The notes below the pieces were generated by a model. The model worked only from the letters and a program-made list of their open reading frames with translations, had not been told where the DNA came from and did no database searches. The translations under genes were made by a program, and so were the position numbers. Below, one piece after another: positions 8,241-17,695 of a stretch of DNA of 64,000 nucleotides (positions within the stretch are counted from its first letter, which is position 1; every line of letters begins with the position of its first letter). This stretch comes from Isosphaeraceae bacterium (GTDB lineage Bacteria > Planctomycetota > Planctomycetia > Isosphaerales > Isosphaeraceae), in the NCBI GenBank assembly GCA_031291845.1, contig JARLIH010000075.1, forward strand, positions 1 to 64,000. Direction: 5' to 3'.

Positions 8241-9143
8241 ATGCTCCAGCAATTCGACGAGCGGAACCGGGACCTCCTCATCAACATCAACGGCGACCTG
8301 GTCCATCGCGACCAGGCCGGAATCAGCCCCTTCGATTCAGTCGTGCAGGGTGGTGACGCCGTCTGGGAAGGTCTGCGGCTCTACGATGGCCGCATCTTCC
8401 GGCTGACCGAACACCTCGACCGTCTGCGCAGCTCGGCCCAGGCGCTAGCGTTCGCCGACATCCCGTCGCACGAAGCGATCATTGAGCAGGTCATGTGTAC
8501 GCTTGCGGCCAACGGTATGCGCGACGAAGTCCACATCCGCCTGACCTTGACGCGAGGCGTCAAGATCACGTCTGGAATGGACCCCCGGCTGAACCGCGCG
8601 GGGCCGACCCTGATCGTCCTGGCCGAACATAAAGCGCCCGTGTACGACAAGGGAGGCATCTCGCTGATCACGAGCACCGTCCGCAGGCCGCCACCCGACG
8701 TCCTGGATCCGAAGATTCACCACAATAACCTGCTCTTTTCGATCCTCGCCAAGATCCAGGCGAACACCGCCGGGGTAGACGATGCGCTGATGCTCGACAT
8801 GCGCGGGTTCGTCGCCGAGACGAACGCCACGCATGTTTTTCTCGTCAAGGGGGGCATGGTTGCCACGAGCTGGCCGCTGGCATGCCCGGAGGGGATCACG
8901 CGGGCGGTCGTTCTCGAGCTCTGCCTGACGCACGGCATCCCCTGCCGCGAGGCCGACATCTCGCTGACCGAGGTCTACCGCGCCGACGAAGTTTTTTGCA
9001 CCGGTACGATGGGAGAACTGACCCCGGTCACGCGCATCGACGGCCGCATGATCGGGCAGGGGACCATCGGGCCCGTAACGCGACGTTTGACCGCGCTCTT
9101 TCGCGAGTTGACGGCGCGAGAAGGGGTCCGTGTCGTCGATTGA
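8241..9143 (+). CDS. ilvE: Branched-chain-amino-acid aminotransferase-like protein (class IV PLP fold)
   Basis: 300 residues from ATG 8241. It has the class IV fold: FDSVVQGGDAVWEGLRLYDG (31-50), DPKIHHNNLLFSILAKIQAN with the likely PLP lysine K158, VAETNATHVF with E193, and the cofactor-phosphate segment FCTGTMGELTPVTRIDG near the end. BCAT enzymes interconvert Leu/Ile/Val and their 2-oxo acids with glutamate. The residue following the lysine region is His-His where BCAT and D-amino-acid transaminases usually have Ser or Thr, so substrate specificity could differ, and aminodeoxychorismate lyase or D-amino-acid transaminase activity cannot be excluded. It overlaps no neighbour; a palindrome follows 14 bases after the stop. 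Confidence 0.85.
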   Translation: MLQQFDERNRDLLININGDLVHRDQAGISPFDSVVQGGDAVWEGLRLYDGRIFRLTEHLDRLRSSAQALAFADIPSHEAIIEQVMCTLAANGMRDEVHIRLTLTRGVKITSGMDPRLNRAGPTLIVLAEHKAPVYDKGGISLITSTVRRPPPDVLDPKIHHNNLLFSILAKIQANTAGVDDALMLDMRGFVAETNATHVFLVKGGMVATSWPLACPEGITRAVVLELCLTHGIPCREADISLTEVYRADEVFCTGTMGELTPVTRIDGRMIGQGTIGPVTRRLTALFRELTAREGVRVVD

Positions 9144-9157
9144 TTCGCTAACCTCTG

Positions 9158-9181
9158 TAGGGCCGGCAATGGCCGGCCCTA
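9158..9181. terminator. Perfect palindrome between convergent genes (REP-like or bidirectional terminator)
   Basis: A perfect 10-bp stem TAGGGCCGGC with a 4-base AATG loop lies in the 43-base gap between the aminotransferase (+) and DUF1501 (-) stops. Its TAGGGC/GCCCTA ends recur in the palindrome at 33201-33224, which suggests a dispersed element used as a terminator. Confidence 0.65.
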
Positions 9182-9186
9182 CTAGT

Positions 9187-10620
9187 TTATGCGATTAACT
9201 TCTCTACGACTTTGCCCGCGACATCCGTGAGGCGGAAATCCCGACCCTGGAAACGGTACGTCAGGCGGGTATGGTCGAACCCGAGCAGGTGCATGAGCGT
9301 CGCGTGCAGGTCGTGAACGTGGACGGTGTCCTTCACGGTCTGGAAGCCGAGTTCGTCGCTCTCGCCGAGAGTCAAGCCGGGCTTGATGCCGCCCCCCGCG
9401 AGCCACATGGTGAAGGCGTTGGGATGATGGTCACGGCCGTCGTTGCCCCCCTGGACCATCGGCGTACGGCCGAATTCGCCGCCCCAAATCACGAGGGTGT
9501 CTTCGAGCAGGCCGCGCTGTTTGAGGTCCTTCACCAGGGCCGCACACGCTTGGTCGGTGTCTCGGCAGTTCTGTTTCAGGTCGTTGACTAGGTTGCCGTG
9601 CTGGTCCCATGCTTCATGGAACAGCTCGACGAAACGGACCCCGCGTTCGATGAGCCGCCGGGCGAGGAGACAATTGTTGGCGAATGAGGGTTTGCCCGGC
9701 TGGGCACCGTACATCTCGAGGACGTGTTTCGGCTCACGCGCGATGTCCATCACCTCGGGGGCACTCGACTGCATCCGGAAGGCCATCTCGAACGAATTGA
9801 TGCGAGTGGCGATCTCGGGATCGCCCACCGCATCGAGCCGCATCGTGTTCAGATGATGGATCGTTTCGAGCGAATCGCGCTGGAGGTCCTGGTCGACCCC
9901 GGGTGGGTTCGAGAGATAGAGGACGGGATCACCCGCGCCTCGGAACTGCACCCCTTGATAGACCGTCGGGAGGAACCCGCTCCCCCAGTTCGAATTCCCG
10001 CCGCTCGGTCCTTTCTTGCCCGAGCTGAACACGACGAAACCAGGGAGGTCCTGCGACTCGCTGCCGAGCCCATAGGTGACCCAGGCACCCATGCTCGGCC
10101 GGCCGAACAGGGAGGAGCCGGTGTTCATGAGGATCTGCCCGGGGGCGTGGTTGAAGGCGTCGGTGGTCATCGAACGGACGATGGCAACGTCGTCGGCGAC
10201 CTCGGCCAGGTGCGGGAGGAGCTCCGACAGTTCCGCGCCGGATTGACCGTGTCTCGCGAACTTGAACTTCGGGCCGAGCAGCTTGGAGCTCGGGTTGATG
10301 AACGCCGCCCGGTAACCCTTCAAGAGCTCGGGCGGAGGCAGGGTGCCGTCCAGACGAGCCAGCGTCGGCTTGTTGTCGAATAGCTCGAGATGGCTCGGGG
10401 CCCCTGCCATAAACAGGAAGATGACCCGCTTGGCCTTCGGGGCGTGATGGGGCGTCTTGGGCGCAAGGGGGCTTACGCCGGCAGGCGCGGCATACCCGTC
10501 GTCGCCCAGCAACTGGCCCAGCGCCAACGCTCCGAGACCGACGCCGCACTGTTGAAGAAACCAGCGTCTGGCGACCTGTTTGGGATCGGCCTGACGATGA
10601 AGGTAATCCTGACAGTTCAT
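9187..10620 (-). CDS. DUF1501 family protein, Tat-exported
   Basis: 477 residues. The leader contains a modified twin-arginine region ([20 protein letters not shown]). The DUF1501 body shows [20 protein letters not shown], the central [17 protein letters not shown], and [14 protein letters not shown] with [19 protein letters not shown] near the end. It lies 18 bases downstream of the cytochrome/DUF1553 gene on the same strand, the classic planctomycete pairing, so the two are probably one operon. The function is not established experimentally; secreted catabolism of complex sulfated or cyclic compounds is often suggested for such pairs. Confidence 0.95.
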   Translation of the reverse strand: MNCQDYLHRQADPKQVARRWFLQQCGVGLGALALGQLLGDDGYAAPAGVSPLAPKTPHHAPKAKRVIFLFMAGAPSHLELFDNKPTLARLDGTLPPPELLKGYRAAFINPSSKLLGPKFKFARHGQSGAELSELLPHLAEVADDVAIVRSMTTDAFNHAPGQILMNTGSSLFGRPSMGAWVTYGLGSESQDLPGFVVFSSGKKGPSGGNSNWGSGFLPTVYQGVQFRGAGDPVLYLSNPPGVDQDLQRDSLETIHHLNTMRLDAVGDPEIATRINSFEMAFRMQSSAPEVMDIAREPKHVLEMYGAQPGKPSFANNCLLARRLIERGVRFVELFHEAWDQHGNLVNDLKQNCRDTDQACAALVKDLKQRGLLEDTLVIWGGEFGRTPMVQGGNDGRDHHPNAFTMWLAGGGIKPGLTLGESDELGFQTVKDTVHVHDLHATLMHLLGFDHTRLTYRFQGRDFRLTDVAGKVVEKLIA

Positions 10621-10638
10621 AGGTCACCCCTCCCCCCG

Positions 10639-13600
10639 CTATTCCTTCGTGATCGTTTCATCGAGGTTCAGAAGGACGCGCGCAACGACCGTCCACGCGG
10701 CCAGTGGGACCGGCGCGGCGTTCTTCGGCGCGCCCGCCAGGCCCGCGGGATTCGACTCGCCCCGCTCGAATCGTTGCGTTTGACGGTTGAGGAGTCCCAG
10801 CAAGGCCGCGGCCTCCGGCTCGATTGGCCGGCGCGAGACGCAACGGCGGAAGGCATATTCGAGCCGTTCGGCGTCGTTCGAGCCCCCCTCACAAAGGGCC
10901 TTGAGCGCGAGCGCCTGGGCACATTCGAGGAAGAGCGGTTCGTTGAGCGTCGTCAGAGCCTGGATCGGCGTGTTCGAGCGCGTTCGGCGCACGCAGGAGA
11001 AGTCGCCGTTCGGCGCGTCAAAGTTTTGAAGCATCGGGTACGGAACGGAGCGATATCGGAACGTGTACAAGGCGCGACGATAGCGGTCCTCGCCCTTCGC
11101 TTCGCTCCAGAGCTTCGGGCCGTAGCTGACGGGGGGCTGAAACAAGAAGTCGGGCGCGGGCGGGAAGACGCTCGGCCCGCCCACCTTCGGATTGAGCAGC
11201 CCGCTCGCCGCCAAGGCGATGTCGCGCACCAGCTCGGCATCGACCCGGAAACGAGGACCGCGCGCGAGCAGGCGGTTGTACGGATCGCGGCTCGCCAACT
11301 CGGGGGTCACGCGCGACGACTGGGCATAAGTCGCGGATGACGCGATTAGCCGGTGGAGTGCCTTGAGGCTCCATCCCCGCTCCATGAACTCGACCGCCAG
11401 CCAGTCCAGCAGCTCGGGGTGCGAGGGCGCTTCGCTCTGCGTCCCGAGGTCCTCGCTCGTGCTCACGAGGCCCGTGCCGAAATAGGACTGCCAGACCCGG
11501 TTGACGATCGCGCGGGCCGCCGTGGGAGCGTTCCGGTCCACGATCCAGCGGGCGAACGTCAGGCGTGTGGCCGGAGCCCCTGCAGGTAATGGGTGAAGAA
11601 AACCCGGCACGCCCGGAACGACCGCCTTGCCGGGCTTTAAAAAGTCGCCACGCGCTAGCATGTGGGTCTCGCGCGGCTGCATTCGTGCTTCGAGCACGAG
11701 CTGAGTCGAGCCTTCGGGATGCAGCCTCCAGAGCGATTCGATCCGGTCGTTCGCGTCTTGCCACTCCGGGACGGTCGTCCGCCAGTAGCTGAAAACGATC
11801 GCCGTCTGGGCCGGTGTGCGCTTCTCACGCGGGACCGCCAAGATCTCGCGGACGTTCGCCGGCAGGGGATCCGCTTCTGCGTTCGGCGTGCCGGTCACCG
11901 ACAGTCGGAAGCGTCCGAGGTTGTGGCTCTGGTTGTCGTCGCTGTTCCATCCGCCGTGGTTCTGCTGGAGGTAGAACGTCAGGACAGTTCCGCCGGCGTT
12001 GGCAATCGGCTTCTCGGGCGTGAACACCGCCTTGCACGGCCGATTACGGCGTCCGGCACCGGAGTCGGTTCCCCACGCCGTCTCCTCCTTGTTGTCGATT
12101 GCGAACGCAATCGGTCCGGTGACCCGCTGGCGCTTGCTCCTGTCATCGAAGATCGGATCAAGCGGCGCCTCGGGGGGATTCACGTCCGCTGTTGCCTTCG
12201 CGATTTTTACCGGTCCGTTCTTGTCCAGCGCATTCGCCGGGGCCGCCTCGACCGTAAATTCCGTCAGGGCCGCCGTCCCTTTGATCGAGCGCCCGGGCCC
12301 ACTGAGAGGGAGATTCGGATCGTTGAGCAGCTCGAGTCGAAACGCGGCAATCACGGGAAGATCGACCTTCACCGTCATCTTTACGCGATGCTTGGTGGGG
12401 GCGTAGCCCTGTGCCAGGAAGGAACCATCCGGCAAGGGCAGATACTTCTGGCCGCCTGTCGAGAGCTCGTCGACCTCGGGTCGCACAATCTCCCAACGCG
12501 GCAGGTCGGCGGTCACACGCCCCTCCCACGCGGCCATGCGTTCCGGCCAGTCGGCGGATCGATGTTGGAGCTCGGACTCGATGTCACGCACCTGCCGGAA
12601 GAGGTTCGCGCGTGTCTGCTGTTCCTCGGCCGTGTAGACGGCGACATTCGCCTCGTGGGCGTCGTTCAGGAACGCGAAAATGCGATAGTAGTCTTCCTGT
12701 GTGATCGGATCATACTTGTGACTGTGGCACTGCGCGCATTGGATCGTGAGACCGAGGACGCTCTTGCCCACGGCGTCCAGCCGGTCGAACATCGCCTCCA
12801 TTCGGAACTGCTCGGGGTCGACACCCCCCTCCTCATTGATCATCGAGTTGCGCAGGAAGCCCGTCGCGACGACCTGATCCTGCGTCGCGCTCGGCAACAT
12901 GTCGCCGGCGAGTTGCTCGATGACGAACTGGTCGTACGGGAGGTCGCGGTTGAACGCGCCGATTACCCATTCGCGATAGGCCCAAACCTGGCGCGACTTG
13001 TCTTTTTCGTATCCGTCCGAGTCGGCATAGCGCGCGGCATCAAGCCAGAGGCGCGCCCAGCGCTCGCCGTAATGGGGCGAGTCGAGCAAGCGATTCAGTT
13101 GCTTGGCGTAGGCGTCGGGGCTTTCGTCCGCCACGAACGCGTCTACCTCCGCAATGGTCGGAGGTATTCCCGTGAGGTCGAGGCTCAAGCGGCGCAACAG
13201 GGTCACCTTGTCGGCCGGAGCCGAGGGGCGGAGCCCTTCCTTCTCGAGCCGAGCGAGTACGAAATCGTCGATCGGGTTGCGACGCCGCGTACTGTCTTTG
13301 GTGGCGGGCGACTTTGGCCGCGTCGGAGCGATGAATGACCAGTGGCGCTGGACCGGCGCTCCTTGGGCGACCCACTCTTTCAGAACCTCGATCTCGGCCG
13401 CTGTGAGCGATTTGCCGCTCTTGGGCGGGGGCATCTTTACTGACTTGTCGTCTGAGCTGATTCGCGAGACGAGCTCGCTGTCGTCCGCCTTTCCCGGCAC
13501 GACCGCCCGCGTGCCCGACGCTCCCGTGCTGAACGCTCCTTCGGGCGTGTCCAGTCGCAGCTTCCCTTTTCGTTTGGCCTGGTCCGGCCCGTGGCACTGG

Positions 13601-13755
13601 AAGCATCGATCGGAAAGGATCGGCCGGACGTCGCGCTGATAGTCGACCGGCGGCCTTGGGCCAGCCTCCGCTGCCGTAGCCGCGAGGAGTACGGGCAGCG
13701 AGCAAAGGAAGGCTCGACCTACCGTTCGTTTCACACCGAGGGGCCGCTCGCTCAT
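10639..13755 (-). CDS. Cytochrome c (PSCyt1)-DUF1549-DUF1553 protein
   Basis: 1038 residues from ATG 13755, preceded by GGAG 9 bases upstream; a longer in-frame start at 13893 lacks a signal and is unlikely. Order: signal peptide to about residue 31 (LPVLLAATAAEA); planctomycete cytochrome c domain with CFQCH (C51, C54, H55); DUF1549 region with SLDLTGIPPTIAEVDAFV and a second haem-like motif CAQCHSHKYDPITQEDYYRI; a beta-rich middle domain; C-terminal DUF1553 with ARAIVNRVWQSYFGTGLV and PIQALTTLNEPLFLECAQAL. The architecture fits an exported, haem-bearing protein paired with the downstream DUF1501 protein. The enzymatic reaction is unknown. Confidence 0.95.
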   Translation of the reverse strand: MSERPLGVKRTVGRAFLCSLPVLLAATAAEAGPRPPVDYQRDVRPILSDRCFQCHGPDQAKRKGKLRLDTPEGAFSTGASGTRAVVPGKADDSELVSRISSDDKSVKMPPPKSGKSLTAAEIEVLKEWVAQGAPVQRHWSFIAPTRPKSPATKDSTRRRNPIDDFVLARLEKEGLRPSAPADKVTLLRRLSLDLTGIPPTIAEVDAFVADESPDAYAKQLNRLLDSPHYGERWARLWLDAARYADSDGYEKDKSRQVWAYREWVIGAFNRDLPYDQFVIEQLAGDMLPSATQDQVVATGFLRNSMINEEGGVDPEQFRMEAMFDRLDAVGKSVLGLTIQCAQCHSHKYDPITQEDYYRIFAFLNDAHEANVAVYTAEEQQTRANLFRQVRDIESELQHRSADWPERMAAWEGRVTADLPRWEIVRPEVDELSTGGQKYLPLPDGSFLAQGYAPTKHRVKMTVKVDLPVIAAFRLELLNDPNLPLSGPGRSIKGTAALTEFTVEAAPANALDKNGPVKIAKATADVNPPEAPLDPIFDDRSKRQRVTGPIAFAIDNKEETAWGTDSGAGRRNRPCKAVFTPEKPIANAGGTVLTFYLQQNHGGWNSDDNQSHNLGRFRLSVTGTPNAEADPLPANVREILAVPREKRTPAQTAIVFSYWRTTVPEWQDANDRIESLWRLHPEGSTQLVLEARMQPRETHMLARGDFLKPGKAVVPGVPGFLHPLPAGAPATRLTFARWIVDRNAPTAARAIVNRVWQSYFGTGLVSTSEDLGTQSEAPSHPELLDWLAVEFMERGWSLKALHRLIASSATYAQSSRVTPELASRDPYNRLLARGPRFRVDAELVRDIALAASGLLNPKVGGPSVFPPAPDFLFQPPVSYGPKLWSEAKGEDRYRRALYTFRYRSVPYPMLQNFDAPNGDFSCVRRTRSNTPIQALTTLNEPLFLECAQALALKALCEGGSNDAERLEYAFRRCVSRRPIEPEAAALLGLLNRQTQRFERGESNPAGLAGAPKNAAPVPLAAWTVVARVLLNLDETITKE

Positions 13756-14024
13756 CAGTAACGACTCCGGTCGTAACGCCACAACGCACGCGGGCGTTGC
13801 GCAGGAGGGCTCCGGGCAGGGGAGAGTCGGAAAGGCGGGAACCGGGCGGGACGCACTTCCCGGCGCGAACACAAAGGACGCCGTGGAACGCAACGGCCTC
13901 CAAGGTAACGCGGACCACAGTTACGGGCAAGTCCGCGCGATCAACACCCTTTGGGTCCCCAGATTCGTGGGCTGAGGCTATGCGCAGAGGCGAGGGCTGG
14001 GCCGGCAAGGGTAAGCCGAACGCC

Positions 14025-14486
14025 CTATCGGAATGGGTGAATCGTCAGGGACGCCGGTCCCCGTCCGATTCCAACGGTCGACAGCGTCAACGTCCCGGCC
14101 CCGTCCTCGCGAACGAATTGCCACGTCGTGTTCGGGAGCGTTCCCATCCCGTCCACGATGTGGAATCGCAGCGCGCCGCCGGCTGGCCCCTGGAATTCGA
14201 GCGTCATATGACTTTTCGGGGAGTTCACCACGAGCACTCCCGATTCCGTGGTTCCTCGAACCTCCAGCCTCCCCGAGAGTGAAGTCAGGCCGAGGGGCGT
14301 AATACGCCCGTCCGCCGCGACGCGGATCGTCGTCACGCCCGCGCTGCTGGACACCACGGCCGTGCCCTGAGCAGTGCCGCTCAGCGAAAGTTGAATCGGC
14401 TCTACGGGCGGGCCCTGCATGAATCCTACGGGGACCTCGCGCCGCTCGAGGGACTCCAGCGCCGGGCGATGGCGTCGATCGTTCAT
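14025..14486 (-). CDS. Secreted protein with planctomycete 'LExLExR' N-terminus
   Basis: 153 residues. The N-terminus RRHRPALESLERREVPVGF matches the 'RPxLExLExR' motif seen at the start of many planctomycete cell-surface proteins. The rest is beta-rich, with Thr/Ser/Gly-dense strands (GTAVVSSSAGVTTIRVAADG, GRLEVRGTTESGVLVVN) and no cysteines. No conserved enzymatic domain is recognised. It sits between the PVC dehydrogenase (99 bases upstream) and the DUF1553 gene (269 bases downstream), all on the minus strand. It could be a single-domain secreted beta protein; the function is unknown. Confidence 0.68.
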   Translation of the reverse strand: MNDRRHRPALESLERREVPVGFMQGPPVEPIQLSLSGTAQGTAVVSSSAGVTTIRVAADGRITPLGLTSLSGRLEVRGTTESGVLVVNSPKSHMTLEFQGPAGGALRFHIVDGMGTLPNTTWQFVREDGAGTLTLSTVGIGRGPASLTIHPFR

Positions 14487-14585
14487 CGGATTCTCAATCG
14501 TGGCAAGGCGGTTTTTTCCCGTGCTCGAAAGGTTCGTCGGTCTGGGACGGCCCTCTTCTTTGCGGAATTCTAGGAGCGGGGAGAC

Positions 14586-17552
14586 TTATTTCAAGAAAGA
14601 CTTGTCCTGCCGGTTTCCACCCGACCTGAGGTAGGCGATCAAATCGAGGATCTCCTCTTTCGTCAGGATATTGATCAGGCCCTGCGGCATTTCGGAGACC
14701 TTCGAAGGCTGCCGCTCCTCGATTTCGGACTTCGCGACCTCGACCGGCTTCAGCGCGAAGGGGTCGGTGCGGACGACGACGCTCTTGGCGTCCTCTGACA
14801 GCACGCGACCAGTGATGATCTTGCCGTCGCGGAGCGACAACACGCTCCCCTGGTACTGGTCCGAGATCGTTTTCGAGGGCAGGACCAGTGACTCGAGAAT
14901 GTACGCGGCGTCAAACCGGTTGCCCACGCCCGTGATGTCAGGTCCCGTGGACCCTCCTTCGTTCGCGAAGCGGTGGCACTTCAGGCACTGCGCTGCCTCA
15001 AAGGCGCGCCGGCCTTTCTCGAAGGACCGCCCGCGGGCCGCCTGGTCGAGCAGGGGGGCGAGGTCCGCGGTCTGCCAGTTGTGGATGAACTGCCGCGTCG
15101 TTTCGAGCCGGACGGCCTGCGACTGCTCCAGTCCTTCCAACACGTCCTTGAGAGCCGCTCTGTCACCGTCGGCGAGCGTTTCCAGCGCGTCGGCCCGGAT
15201 CTTCTTGAGGAAGTTCTTGAAGCTCGCTCCGCCCACGTACTTGGCATCGGCGAGGTTGATCCACCCGAAGTAAGAGCGCCGCAGAGGGACCGTCCAGCCG
15301 TGCCGGGCCGTGCGCAGGACGAAGATGTAAAACATCTGGTCCTGCTGGGTCTGCGATGATTGCAACTGGTTCATCGCGCGTTCGACGATCCCGGGGGCAT
15401 CGACATACACCAGGACCTTGGCCAGCTCCCGGTTGACGAACTCGCTCCCCGAGGGGAACAGCGGTCCCAGTCGCGCGGCGACGGCCCTGGCCGCCTCGGG
15501 CGAGCTGCCGCCGAGCCGGATGAACGCCAGGCCATAAACGCGCAGGGCGTCGAGGAACTGCTCTTCGGTGAGTTGCTCGAACGGTAAGGCATTCAGGCGC
15601 GCGAGCACGTCCGCCTGGAGCGACTTATCGCCGGTCCGGGTGAGGGCGAGCAGGGCCTGAATGCGTGCGTCGGTCTTGGTCTCGGCGAGCGCGCGGGCCT
15701 TCCACTGCTCCAGGTCCTGCCGTTCGAGCGCGACCCTCGCGGCATAGCGGAGCGCCCGGTCTGGACTATTCAGGTAGGGCCAGGCGATGTCGACCGCGGC
15801 CGGGTCTTGCCGCACGTGGTACTGCTCCAGCCTTCGCCTTGCCGCGCGTGCTTTGGCTGCGGCCGGGTCGGAGGGCGTCGGTGCGGCCGCCGTGGACTCT
15901 GTTCCCACGTAGGTGACACGGTAGAGACCGGACTGCGTGTTCCGGCCCCCAACCGTGAAGTAAAGGGCTCCGTCGCTGTTGACGACGACGTCGGTCAAAG
16001 GAAGGGGCTTACCGGCGACGAACGTTTCGAAGCTCGCCGTATACGTCGCGCCGACGGCCTGCATGTGCAGGGCGTAAAGCTTGCCATAGGTCCAGTCGCA
16101 GATGTAGAGGGCGCGCTGGTAACGTTCGGGGAACTTGGCGCCGGTGCCGAACGCGATTCCCGTCGGAGAACCGAGACCGATGTCGGCCACCGCGCCCACG
16201 CTATCCGGATAATACGCGGGCCATTTCCCTGTGCCATAGCGCCAACCGAACTCGGCCCCCGATACGGCGTGGTTCACGCGCGTCGGCCGATACCAGGGGG
16301 TGCCAACGTCCCACTCCATGTCGGCGTCGTACGTGAAGACCTCGCCGTCGGTGTTGAAATCAATGTCGTAGGGGTTGCGAAACCCGCCGCAAAAGAGGTC
16401 CCACTGCTTGCCCTCTTTATCGGTCCTGGCGATCCAGCCGCCAGGTGCCATGACCCCCGTCCCAAACCCGTTTCCGTCAGGATTGCGCGGGAGCAATTGG
16501 TCCTCGGCAAAGTCCCGGAGCGCCGAGTTCGGGTCGATTCCGTCGGGGACCTTGGTGAAGTTGCCCGCGATCACATAGAGCTTGCCGTCGGGTCCCAGCC
16601 GGATCCCGTGGGGGCCGTGCTCGCCACCGCCGTCAAACTTCTTGAGCAGCTTCACCTCGTCGAGGCGGTCGTCGCCATCCGTGTCGCGCACGCGATAGAA
16701 CCCGGAGCCCTGGGCCGCGTTGCCGTTCACGGTGACGTACAGGCTGTCAAAGGCGAAGAGCATCCCCTGGGCCTGGCCGATCGCCAATTCGATCCTTTCG
16801 ACCTTCGTTTCCGAGGCTGATGCCCCCACGGTGACACGGTACAGGCTTCCCGATTGGTCGGAGACGATCAGGCGCCCTTTCGGGTCGTTGGTCATGCAGA
16901 CCCAGGACCCCTGCAGTGCGCGAGGTACGCTGTAAAGGAGCTCGGCGCGGAACCCCTTGGGCAAGGTCAGTTCCTCAGCCGGCGTCGCGGCCGGAGCGTG
17001 GGCCTCATCGAGCGCAACGCGTCCCCAGGGCTGATCGCCCCACGCCCCGACGCTCACGGCGTGGCCCCAACCGTGCGGCCGAAAGTCCCGTTTCTTCCAG
17101 TCCCCCTTGGGCGCATCGAGCGACGTCAACCACGAAGCGTCGGTCGAGATACTTGTCCGCTGGCCGCCCGGGGAGTCCAGGTTCAGCTTCAGCAGGAACC
17201 CGGCAGGGCCGCCGGCGTTAGCCGCTTTCACGACGAGCACGTTCGAGCCCGCGTTCAAATGGCTGGCCACTTCGGCACCGGTCGGGTTGCTCCAATCCGA
17301 GCTTTCCGCGACGGGTTCGCCGTTGAGAAAGACGACGGCGTTATTGTCGCACGCGGCCGCCAGGTGCGCTGATTTCGGTTTGTCCTTCAGGTCGAATGTC
17401 TTGAAAAAGTAGACGACGTCCTGCTCCCCAGCCTGTTTGCGGGCCCAGATCCATTGCGGCGGAGCGTCCGCAGCGTGTGTGGCGACCGGGGGGACAAGCC
17501 CGGCGGTGGCCGCCAGCAGACCGAAGACGCAGTTACGTAGGGATCGTCTCAT
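14586..17552 (-). CDS. PVC-type dehydrogenase with HEAT-like repeats and C-terminal CxxCH haem domain
   Basis: 988 residues from ATG 17552, which has a GAGAGAG purine run upstream and opens a signal peptide (NCVFGLLAATAGLVPP). Upstream in-frame codons overlap cutC and were rejected. Order: N-terminal beta-sandwich module (ADAPPQWIWARKQAG onward, about 28-170); soluble glucose/sorbosone-dehydrogenase-like beta-propeller (LPKGFRAELLYSVPRALQGS, HGPHGIRLGPDGKLYVIAGN, DIDFNTDGEVFTYDADMEWD); an alpha-helical HEAT-like region; C-terminal cytochrome domain with CLKCH (C856, C859, H860) and GSVLSLRDGKIITGRVLSED. Members are periplasmic and thought to oxidise sugars, passing electrons to the attached haem. 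The substrate is unknown. Confidence 0.93.
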   Translation of the reverse strand: MRRSLRNCVFGLLAATAGLVPPVATHAADAPPQWIWARKQAGEQDVVYFFKTFDLKDKPKSAHLAAACDNNAVVFLNGEPVAESSDWSNPTGAEVASHLNAGSNVLVVKAANAGGPAGFLLKLNLDSPGGQRTSISTDASWLTSLDAPKGDWKKRDFRPHGWGHAVSVGAWGDQPWGRVALDEAHAPAATPAEELTLPKGFRAELLYSVPRALQGSWVCMTNDPKGRLIVSDQSGSLYRVTVGASASETKVERIELAIGQAQGMLFAFDSLYVTVNGNAAQGSGFYRVRDTDGDDRLDEVKLLKKFDGGGEHGPHGIRLGPDGKLYVIAGNFTKVPDGIDPNSALRDFAEDQLLPRNPDGNGFGTGVMAPGGWIARTDKEGKQWDLFCGGFRNPYDIDFNTDGEVFTYDADMEWDVGTPWYRPTRVNHAVSGAEFGWRYGTGKWPAYYPDSVGAVADIGLGSPTGIAFGTGAKFPERYQRALYICDWTYGKLYALHMQAVGATYTASFETFVAGKPLPLTDVVVNSDGALYFTVGGRNTQSGLYRVTYVGTESTAAAPTPSDPAAAKARAARRRLEQYHVRQDPAAVDIAWPYLNSPDRALRYAARVALERQDLEQWKARALAETKTDARIQALLALTRTGDKSLQADVLARLNALPFEQLTEEQFLDALRVYGLAFIRLGGSSPEAARAVAARLGPLFPSGSEFVNRELAKVLVYVDAPGIVERAMNQLQSSQTQQDQMFYIFVLRTARHGWTVPLRRSYFGWINLADAKYVGGASFKNFLKKIRADALETLADGDRAALKDVLEGLEQSQAVRLETTRQFIHNWQTADLAPLLDQAARGRSFEKGRRAFEAAQCLKCHRFANEGGSTGPDITGVGNRFDAAYILESLVLPSKTISDQYQGSVLSLRDGKIITGRVLSEDAKSVVVRTDPFALKPVEVAKSEIEERQPSKVSEMPQGLINILTKEEILDLIAYLRSGGNRQDKSFLK

Positions 17553-17695
17553 GGGCTCTCTCTCGGGACGTGACGCCTGGCTGACCGGCGCAACGTCCCC
17601 GCCAAGGGTTGGGAGCGCCGCTTCGGTGCCGGGGCGCACGAACCGACGGCCAAGGCGCTCGCACGCACCGACGATAGCGTGCTCTTTCGACGCGT

